Below, one piece after another: positions 55,980 to 64,000 of a stretch of 64,000 nucleotides of DNA. Both the position numbers and the translations under genes were made by a program. Position 1 is the first letter of the stretch; every line of letters begins with the position of its first letter. Below the pieces are notes generated by a model. It was not told the origin of the DNA. It was given only the letters and a program-made list of their open reading frames with translations, and made no database searches. Origin of the DNA: Taudactylus pleione (lineage: Eukaryota; Chordata; Amphibia; Anura; Myobatrachidae); NCBI GenBank assembly GCA_031769625.1, contig JAUIMM010000126.1, forward strand, positions 4,116,001-4,180,000. The letters are read 5' to 3'.

Positions 55980-56461
55980 GTACCTCTTCCGAAGGTGTAA
56001 GAGCACCATGGAGTCCAAATGGCATTGCTTTGAATTGGAATAGCCTCAGTGGCATGGCAAAATGCAGTTTTGTATTATGCTTCCACAACCATCTTAATCT
56101 GCCTATACCCTTTCATAAGCTCCAGGATGGAAAAAATACTAAGCAGACCTAATAAGTCCAGAGAAGGCATTAAACTTGGAGATACATTTTAGTCTATAGA
56201 AATCCATGCAAAATCGAATTGCTCCGCCAGCCAGCCTTTGAGACAAATATAATGAGGAAAATCATTCCATCTTGTGCTGTCAAATACCCTTAACTTTAAT
56301 ATTTATCCCTTATTACATGGTCCCCAATTACCTTTGGGAAACCTAAAAGGTCTTTAGCATAATCCACAACATCTGGTGTCCTAACAATTTAATGCTTTAC
56401 CACAGTCGTTTATCCTGATGCATCAGAGAACACATCTTAAAACTCATTAACCAAAACATCT
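55980..56461 (-). pseudogene. Gypsy-type retrotransposon pol remnant
   Basis: Minus strand, several frames. Near 56430-56380 a stretch resembling the protease-RT linker (LVNEF-DVFSD, then TTVVKH), at 56230-56150 GGAIRFCMDFYRLKCISKFN (the RFCVDYRKLN block of Gypsy RT), and at 56060-55990 LFQFKAMPFGLHGA (the YQFTVMPFGLHGAP block). The catalytic YVDD part is not seen. Heavily decayed. The remnant is cut on its right by the 590-bp element at 56471. Confidence 0.75.
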
Positions 56462-56470
56462 AAAGACTCA

Positions 56471-57054
56471 GGGCCTGATTCAGAGCCGGACACTATTTGC
56501 GGTCGCTCGTTCAGAAAAAGGGGCCAGCTATTTAAATTGGGCGCTCGCTGTTTGCGGTCTGTTGACGCCTCTCTGTCTGAGCGAGCGAACGAAACATGCG
56601 CTCGCTATTTTGTAAAGACGCCCCCTGGCCGCTCGCATCATACATTATCTCCGCTATTTATCAGATTAATCGAGTACATCGAAAGGCGTCTGAACTGCTC
56701 GCAGTGCTTGTGGATGGATTTTCCTACCGCAATCATGCGAACAGTTCAGGCTAAGAGACAACCAAGTGACGTGGTCGATGACGCTGCTTTGTTAATTACG
56801 CACACCCTTAAAACGCCCGTTTTGACCATTTGGCATGCCTGCGTTTGGATCACCACTTCCCGTTTTCAAGCACCTTCCCCTGTTACCACCCACAAACGCC
56901 TCATCCTGTCACTCAAATTAGCAGGCACTCCCAATTTTGCGAACACACGTTTTCCGACCGCACTGACTGGTTGGCGCATGCGCATTATGACCCATACGCA
57001 TGCGCAGATGTGCGAACATCGCTCGGAGCGAATGAGCGGCTCTGAATCAGGCCC
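56471..57054 (-). mobile_element. 590-bp inverted-repeat element, copy 3
   Basis: Ends GGGCCTGATTCAGAGCC and GGCTCTGAATCAGGCCC with perfect TCA duplications (56468-56470 and 57055-57057). Inverted relative to 10853-11442 and 29534-30132. Inserted next to Gypsy pol sequence. It contains the 178-codon frame 56537-57073, which has a homologous frame on the minus strand of copy 1. Confidence 0.92.
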
Positions 57055-57370
57055 TCAATTCAGAACTGAGTGAGGAAAGGTTAATTAGGGACACAGTGAT
57101 TCAACAATTGGCTTGCCATAACCTATTTGACTAAATTAACATCCACACCTGGGTGTGCAAATAAAGCCACTTATTCTTTGTTTTGGGGTGAGCAATTTTC
57201 ATTACTGAATGGATAATAACAACAATTACTCATCGAATGAAGCAAATATATGGGACCAGTAATTCCGATTTGTACTCTTGGGCTCCATGTGAATATAAAA
57301 CATTCTTCTGAGTCAACTAAAATATTAAATCCAGGTAATAACACATATTTATTCATTATACAGTATATAA

Positions 57371-57490
57371 TGTATTAACATTTATATAGCACCAACATAT
57401 TATTGTACATTTTACAATTGTGAACAAAAAGGTAAATTGGGGCATAACAGACAGAGTGGTAAGGAGGCCATGCTCACAAGCTTACATGTG
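57371..57490. repeat. interspersed repeat (TTTATATAGCRCCAACATAT type)
   Basis: Resembles 14330-14395 and continues with TAAGGAGGCCATGCTCACAA then GCTTACA, the known continuation of that frog repeat. Confidence 0.45.
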
Positions 57491-57683
57491 GCAGAAAATT
57501 GTCCTCTTACCATAATTCCTAGGATATCTTCAATGATGTTAGATAAGGTAGCATAGACATTAGTATCAGTGTTCATATCTGCATCAGCATTAGAACCATT
57601 ATTATCTGTAGAATCAATAGCAGGTAGCCTGCAATTACCTTCTCCTATTATAACTTCTTGTGATATCAATCTTTAAGATCACT

Positions 57684-58231
57684 GGGCCTGATTCAGACCC
57701 ACTCGCGAGCGGCTGTCCGCTCGCAAGTGGGTTGATGTTCTGCACTAAGCATGCGCACGACGGAGGGAGCTCCGTCGTGTGCATGCGACAGACGCGACGA
57801 GTGAAGGACTTTCCTTCGCTCGTTGTGTCTGATCAAAGGGGGCGTGCTGTCGATGTTGATTGACAGCATGCCCCCTTTGGTGGGCGTGCCGAGGGCGTGC
57901 CTCCCTGACGGGGGCATTCCTAAGGGAACGCCTACCTCAGAAACCGGCCCACTGACATCACTAGTGATGTCAGTGGGAGTGATTTTGGCTCTGATAGAGC
58001 CAAAATCACTCCGGGCCTTGCGGTTGAAAACCTCAACCGCAGGCTCCGGCTCGCAGTTTCGATGGTCGCGATGGTCAAGACCATCGCGGCCATCAAACTG
58101 CACGCTCGTATAGGCTGTGGGTGGTGACCCACAGCTATACGAGCGTCCAGGAGGACGCTCCATAGTTATGGAGGACGGCCCTCATTCAGAGCGTGCGCTC
58201 TGCTCAGAGCGTACGGCTCTGAATGAGGGCC
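57684..58231 (+). mobile_element. hairpin-array MITE family 2, complete copy
   Basis: Starts GGGCCTGATTCAGACCC, ends CTGAATGAGGGCC; flanks ACT and ATT (decayed 3-bp duplication). Hairpins: 57698-57732, 57749-57786, 57790-57830, 57834-57879, 57951-57974 (perfect palindrome), 57978-58010, 58020-58040, 58061-58094, 58102-58146, 58141-58160, 58159-58174 and 58177-58231. Together they cover nearly the whole 548 bp. The 156-codon minus frame has no motif and is not counted as a gene. Confidence 0.88.
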
Positions 58232-58234
58232 ATT

Positions 58235-59828
58235 GTTTACAAGTTTTAGAGGTTGGAAAGAAATCAAAAGACTGGATCCTCAGTCTGACCATTAAAGTCA
58301 GTTCTCTACATAAGGAATAAAACTCTGCTCAGTGTCTCCCTACTAACGCTGGGAGTCTCAGATATGGGCACACTATCACCTTTAAAGCTGTTTTTATCCA
58401 TTAATGACTAGGGTAATTTGTACACAGGAGCTCTACCTGACATCCCTATGTATATACCCAATGAAAACTTTTTTCTCGTAGACCCCTATATTGCTTCTGA
58501 AAACGACTTTAATACCATGGTACTTATCAGCATAGTGTGTCTACTTTCTTCTCAATTTGCACCAGTACCAGAGTAATGGAAGCCCAGGATGGCAGGTGCT
58601 ATAGTAAATATGTTCTTAATTAATCATCAGGAAGCTGTCTTCAGTGTGGGCAAAAAAACCCTGGTAGTCATTCTGTAAATAGGCCATTTCAGTGAAGAGT
58701 GGAGAAAAGATTCTCCGGGAGTATAGTACCTGTTGGATGACTTGAGAATAGCAGTAACTGGAGAAAACTATTTAAGTTCAGCAGATGCATCTGGACATAG
58801 CCCTTGACCGCCCTGTTATCTCATGTTTTCTACCCACAGGTTTGCTCTTGCTGTGTGTCTAGGAGAACTGTGGAAGTTGTGCAAACCAAGGATGTCTTTG
58901 TGGCCTCACCTATGACTAGAGCATTCTCAACAAACCCAACTGCTGTTGCCATTTTACCATTTTACTAGCCTTGTGTAAACAAATCCACAGTACCATAGTG
59001 TCAGAAGTCTGGTATGAAACTGCTTTAAAGCTATGGGTATATGCCTTCCTGGCTAGAGCCAGGAATAAATCAGAAAGACATTTGCTGAAGGCCCAATACC
59101 TATTATTTGCAAATAAAACATCTGCCCTTGAGGTTCTACCAATAAGATTCCAGGATGAGTGGGAATAAGTCCATGATAGCAGCCTTGACATTAATAGAGA
59201 CCCCAATATCCTCCATCAACAGACATTCATAGACCAGTTAGTTCCATATCCTCAACATGTTGGTGATCAGACAGATAACACTTTATTGCCTCTTTAGTAA
59301 AAAAAAATCTCTATTTATTAATTGGCTTGGAATTGCTGCATTATTAAATCCAGAAGGTAATTTCTATTTTATTGTGAACTTGGACTATGACACAGTTTTG
59401 GAATAATGCATTGACTTAATGAGTGATGATAAGGTTAATAAACCAGTATATCCTTAAAGATTGCTCAGGCATCATTTCCAACTTGACTAGATTCTATAGT
59501 ATCAAGGTACTGTATTGTTATGTATAGTTTCGGCTCTACAGTTGTACTAGTCAACAGAAAGTCAATACTTACACAGTTTATTCCTTTTTCTTTAATGTTT
59601 AATCTTCCATGGATTTTAATTACTCAGGTGCTGAACAATCTTGTTTATCAAGAAAAATATTCACTACACACACTTCTGCAAGAACAGTTTGTTTACATAG
59701 TTAAATGATCTTAATCTTAAAAACCAACATCATTGTATGCCTAACAGAAACAGAACATTATTAGTATTTGACTTTTGACTAATTAACCCATTGAAAGCTC
59801 ATTCAGAGTTAGCGTTTAATTGTTCATT
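58235..59828. other. unassigned spacer
   Basis: No protein family recognised; the 96-codon minus frame at 58916-59206 shows no motif I know. Confidence 0.3.
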
Positions 59829-61353
59829 GGCCTAATTCAAAGTTGTACGCTATGCTGAAATGAGCGCAGTTTAGTCAATGTTTGAAATACTACGGATGCA
59901 TCTGAGGCGCACTGTGCATGTGATTCTATTGTTACCGGACCGAGACGCAGAATGAATGTGGACACAAGGAGTGTGGTTTTTAATGTAAATTCCTGGGAGG
60001 TAACAAAGGGTTGCTAGGCAGATGCAGCAATGTATCTGACATCAGCTATGTCTAAAGACGCATGACCACTCATATAGGAGGCCATATTCATTTATCAATG
60101 AGTTTTATCATTCACACCGAGTGATAAAACCCATTGCATATGATAAATGGTGCTCAAGCCAATCAGCTCCCAACTGTAATTTTTCAAACAGATGACAGTT
60201 GGGTGCTTATTGCCTGGAGCACCTTTATCATACACAATGAGTTTTATCACTTGTTGTGAATATTAAAACTCATTGATGAATGAGGCCCTATGTGAGTGGG
60301 TATGCGTTTTTATAGCTGCTGTCAGATACATGTCTGTGTCTGCCTAGCCACCCACCCCATTACCTCCCAGGAATTCACATTAAAAACCACACCCCCTGTG
60401 TCCACATTCGTTCTACGTCTCAGGGGGGTATAGGTAAACACATGCGGGTTTCCGGTTGCCTGGAAACCCCCCTCACCAGCCTCCAGCCTAGACCATGACC
60501 CCAAATAGCAATGGTATCTAATACAATTTTACTAGAGCTGCATGTTTTAAAGATCACCTCAGTATCACAAATGAAATTATTAGTCAGTAAGTAATTAATG
60601 AATACAACTGTGCACCAACTAAGAGATCTGGAAAACATAAACGGTTAGGGGTGCACTGCTATAGACCATCTATAGGGTTATTTATTAAAACTGCATAACA
60701 TAAACTATCCAGTGCATAAGGAGATCAATGTGTACATATATGTCCAGGGCTTATGCTAGGTTCTTCTGCAGCTGCGCCAAACTCCTGGACTTGCTCCAAT
60801 GCTCTGGAATCATGGCCACATCTGATATAAAAACATTAATTTAAGACAGGATGAACCTACTGCCGCATCTAATGGCTTACTGTGATCGCTGGCTCTGTAT
60901 ATGTTGGAATTATGACACACACTGCACTTTGTATCATGTATATTGTAGCTGGTTAAGTGCTAAATATGCCCTTTTTATGGACAGTTCACACTCTAAAATC
61001 AACCCCTCTCTAGAAATCCTGCATTTGCCCCTGGGGGTGTATCGTAGTAAAGTGGCTGAATTGGTGGGAGTGATGAGGCAATTGCTTCATTGTGACCCCA
61101 ACCTCTGCTACACAATGTTGCGATTTAGCATGAATCATGTCATCGGCCACCCGAACTACCCACTTTTGCTCTGCAAGTCGTCGACTGCCCACGGGTGGTG
61201 GTTGGTTTTGGGAGATTTACGCACACTCAGGGTGGCCGGGAGCACCTCCTGATTATCGGGAGCCTCCTGGCCATTCTGGAAATGTAGGCAAATATGATTA
61301 ACCTAAAAAACAGAGACGCAGCCACAAACGCGTTTGTAAGCAACTCAGAATGA
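59829..61353. mobile_element. composite non-autonomous element with internal foldback
   Basis: Outer ends TGGCCTAATTCAAAGTTG and CAACTCAGAATGAGGTCCCA are inverted and imperfect. Inside, 59940-60030 and 60345-60425 are inverted arms (GTGGTTTTTAATGTAAATTC with its complement), and the MITE at 60083-60288 sits in the loop. Right boundary tentative. Confidence 0.55.
60083..60288. mobile_element. palindromic MITE in the foldback loop
   Basis: Ends GGCCATATTCATTTATCAAT and CATTGATGAATGAGGCC. Arms contain GAGTTTTATCA and CCAATCAGCTCCCAACTGT with complements. Confidence 0.75.
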
Positions 61354-61699
61354 GGTCCCATGTGTGTAATTGCTGGGCAAATTGTACCCAGAGGGTGTAC
61401 TGTGATAACATTAGATTCATTTACTCTTGGTATCTTTACTTTCTCCCCCTAGGTCTCTCTTAGATTAGTTCTACACAGGAAGTGGATATATATTCATCTA
61501 TTAGTGGTGGATTTGGAAAAACCAATGCCTATCTTACCAAGGACACAAATTGAAAATAAAAGAATGAGTCTCAAATCAAAATGTTGTATTAATTAAAATG
61601 AAATAAAAAAAAATAAAAAATTAAGGGAAGGTTTGTGATAGGGCAGTGTAGTGGTAATAAATGACTATACCAATGCTGTGAAGACAGTGCAGAGGGGTT

Positions 61700-62070
61700 T
61701 GGTATATTAGGTCGACATTCATCATGTTGGCATTTATTAGGATGAAATGAGAATATCAACATGGCCACTCGTAATGTAAACATTACACATGTCAACATAA
61801 TTCATAATTCAGCATGTCAACACTGATGAAATGTCGACATGGACAGAATGTAGGAAGTGTGCTTTTCAGGTAAATCTACCCTAAACCCCAAAACCTAAGC
61901 CTAACCCTTACCCCTAATCCAAACCCTTACCCTAATGCTTATATTTTGGCATTTGTGTCCATGTCAACATTTTCCAGGCCTCAACATTAACGATGTTGAC
62001 ATCTTAACTATCGACATTCTGGTGTCGACATTTTCAATGTTGATATACTGACTGCCACTGAGTGCAAGGT
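61700..62070. mobile_element. TGTCGACAT-rich element with telomere-like core
   Basis: Many GTCGACATT/AATGTCGAC and ATGTTGACAT words in both orientations flank CCTAAGCCTAACCCTTACCC and similar (61875-61945). Ends near TAGGTCGACATTCATCATGT and AATGTTGATATACTGACT. Boundaries approximate. Confidence 0.55.
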
Positions 62071-62097
62071 ACCATTGTAGTTCACATACAGTATAGT

Positions 62098-62713
62098 ATA
62101 CCAACAGTAAAGCATCCTGAGATCATTCATGTGTGGGGCTGCTTCTCAGCCAATGGAGTGGGATCACACACATATTTGTCTAAGAACACAGCCATGAATA
62201 AATAATGGTACCAAAACATCCTCCAAGAGCAACTTCTCCCAACCATTCAAGAACAGTTTGGTGATGAACAATGCCTTTTCCAGCATGATGGAGCAACTAA
62301 GTGGCTCGGGGAACAAAACATAGAAATTTTGAGTCCATGGCCAGGAAACTCCCCAGACCTTAATCCCATTGAGAACTTGTGGTCCAACCTCAAGATGCTG
62401 GTGTAAAAACAAAAACCCACAAATTCTGACAAACTCCAAGCATTTATTAGGCAAGAATGGGCAGCCATCAGTCAATATGTGGCCCAGAAGTTGATTGATA
62501 GCATGCCAGGGTGAATTGCAGAGGTCTTGAAAAAGATGGGTCAACACTGCAAATATTGGCTCTTTGCATAAACTTAATGTAATTGTCAATAAAAACCTTT
62601 GACACTTATGAAATGCTTGTAATTTTACTTCAGTATACCATAGTAACATCTGACAAAAGGTCTTAAAACACTGAAGCAGCAAACTTTGTGTGCAAAACTT
62701 TTGGCCATGGCTG
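62098..62713 (+). pseudogene. third Tc1-like remnant (different family), 5'-truncated
   Basis: A DD34E-type transposase C-terminal half: VKHPEIIHVWGCFSANGVG, LFQHDGATKWL (second Asp block, altered from QHDNA) and GNSPDLNPIENLWSNLK (catalytic Glu kept). Three in-frame stops (after AMNK, after KMLV and after SMPG). The right end reads CTTTTGGCCATGGCTG then TA at 62714-62715, a TIR of the TACAGCCATGGCCAAAAG type. The N-terminal half and left end are missing; it starts where the TGTCGACAT element ends. Unrelated in sequence to copies A and B. Confidence 0.85.
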
Positions 62714-62719
62714 TATAAC

Positions 62720-64000
62720 TGTTTTTGGAATTCCCACTATGCATGATCTGAAAATGGACAAATATTTTAGGTTAAACTAATAAAATGTCCTGGACATCAA
62801 AACAGTACTTTTATCATCTAAAGTTACTCACAAATTTCAACAAATGGCCATTTCTTTACGGTGGTACACATTTAAAAAGCAAAGCCTGAACCAGGTCATT
62901 TGTAGAGGCCATAAATAAACTTTTACTATTATTTTTGCAATGGGATCCAAGTAACAGTTCAATATTTGTGTATACCACTTTTCTGTGGCAGCCACAATTT
63001 CCACAAAGTATGTTAAATCTATATGTTACTGGTAGGAGATATTGTGTATGCAGAGTTTTACATTTGACTCCTTAGCAATTACATGTAACATCGGAAGGAA
63101 AGATGATGACTCGGAAAATCTAGTGCACAGTATAATTTACCTGGAAAATCCTATAATAAGATTTATGATACAGTTCCTTGAATAGGGATTTCTCTGTTAA
63201 TGGGATTAATCTCTATGCTGCATATACTGAGGCACCGTATGGAATGTGTTGGATGTGTATGCTCTTCAAAATGATCCTGACTCCTGAGAGGTTGTTGGAT
63301 ATAACATAGTCTATCCTTGTTTAAATTATTTTTCAGACTTGTATAGTTTTTATAGGTTTAGCTAGCTAAACATCCAAAAATAAGGATCCCCTGAACCTCC
63401 TTCCAGCTGTCCCTTCAGCACCTCAAGGTGTATGGTCTCCGTTTCAGCTCATTTCCTCCAACAGCCTATCAGGCATCCAGACAATACTAAGATGCAGCCG
63501 CCTTCCAGCAGCTGCCAACACAGCTTCTCTCTTTTCCACAGGTCTCAGAACTTCCCTGACTAACGGGTCCACTTGTTTAGTGTCTGCTGTGATTTCAAAC
63601 CCAGGCAACCCCTACCTTTGCTGTAGATGTGGCTCCCCTTTTACTGAACTGTGTATTTATAGGTCACAGTGGGGCTGTATACCTTTCATGCTGTGCCCCC
63701 ATTTCCATCACTGGTACTCCATCGGTTGCTCAACGTGATGGCCACAAAGTGAGGTTACATGAGGAGGTGGTACTCACGGAGGTGACTGTAGCAGTTATTT
63801 CTGCAGTAGCATCTCTGCAACTGCAGCCCTTTTATTTACAGAAAGCTCCTTAAGTGGTACTTTGCTATGGTTGGGTACCACAGATGGCCATATGATAAGA
63901 AAATGTACATGCCTGGATCATCTGTAACATATATTTCAAAATGTACACTAAGCATTTATTTATAGTGAAGTGTGATGCTGTATACACACGTAAAGATTTT
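62720..64000. other. unassigned sequence to window end
   Basis: No gene or repeat recognised. The segment 63370-63850 is less AT-rich than its surroundings, but its only frame (74 codons) has no motif. Confidence 0.3.

Noticed and set aside
56537..57073. 178-codon frame as a possible gene
   Set aside because: It starts and ends across a TSD-flanked 590-bp MITE, and homologous DNA in other copies is open in different frames and strands; kept only as a finding to test.

Overview
The window looks like non-coding, transposon-packed DNA from a large vertebrate genome, most probably a frog or toad. The basis is the repeat repertoire: Penelope-like retroelements with hammerhead-type motifs, L1/Tx1-like LINEs, Tc1 elements with a long-TIR architecture, BED-finger hAT elements, HARBI1/MADF-type Harbinger DNA, a Gypsy remnant, a tRNA-headed SINE-like relic and many short inverted-repeat elements that begin GGGCCTGATTCA or GGAGATGTATCA. 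The species call is an inference from repeat style. I found no host gene, rRNA, functional tRNA or CRISPR array; every recognisable protein belongs to a mobile element and every one is broken.

Layout. 0-6.5 kb: two Tc1 copies (one 5'-truncated, one complete with 221-bp TIRs), and between them a long-TIR element that contains a hairpin-array MITE. 6.5-20 kb: 34-bp and 45-bp tandem arrays, many inverted-repeat MITEs, a 1.29-kb hAT element with an internal minisatellite, a 1.0-kb Penelope insertion that starts at a hammerhead-like motif, a MITE inside a MITE, and a telomere-like CCTAACCCTAA block. 20.5-26.1 kb: a complete-ended autonomous-type hAT element (perfect TSD ATAATTTG) whose transposase is decayed and interrupted. 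26-32 kb: more MITEs, including two further hairpin-array elements. 33-37 kb: a Harbinger remnant in which two divergent genes sit back to back. 37.2-41.9 kb: an L1-like LINE on the minus strand. 43.2-53.4 kb: a Penelope element nested in another Penelope element; both insertions keep 14-bp TSDs. 53-57 kb: L1 ORF1 and Gypsy pol remnants. 57-64 kb: another hairpin-array element, a foldback with a MITE in its loop, a telomere-like element and a third Tc1-like remnant.

Two themes stand out. First, five hammerhead-ribozyme-like motifs lie in three different Penelope terminal repeats. Their helix II sequences differ between families but stay base-paired, which is the covariation expected of a selected RNA. 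Second, at least three unrelated MITE families are built as head-to-tail strings of about a dozen short hairpins covering most of their length. I know of no standard name for that architecture, and it is the best candidate here for something not well described.
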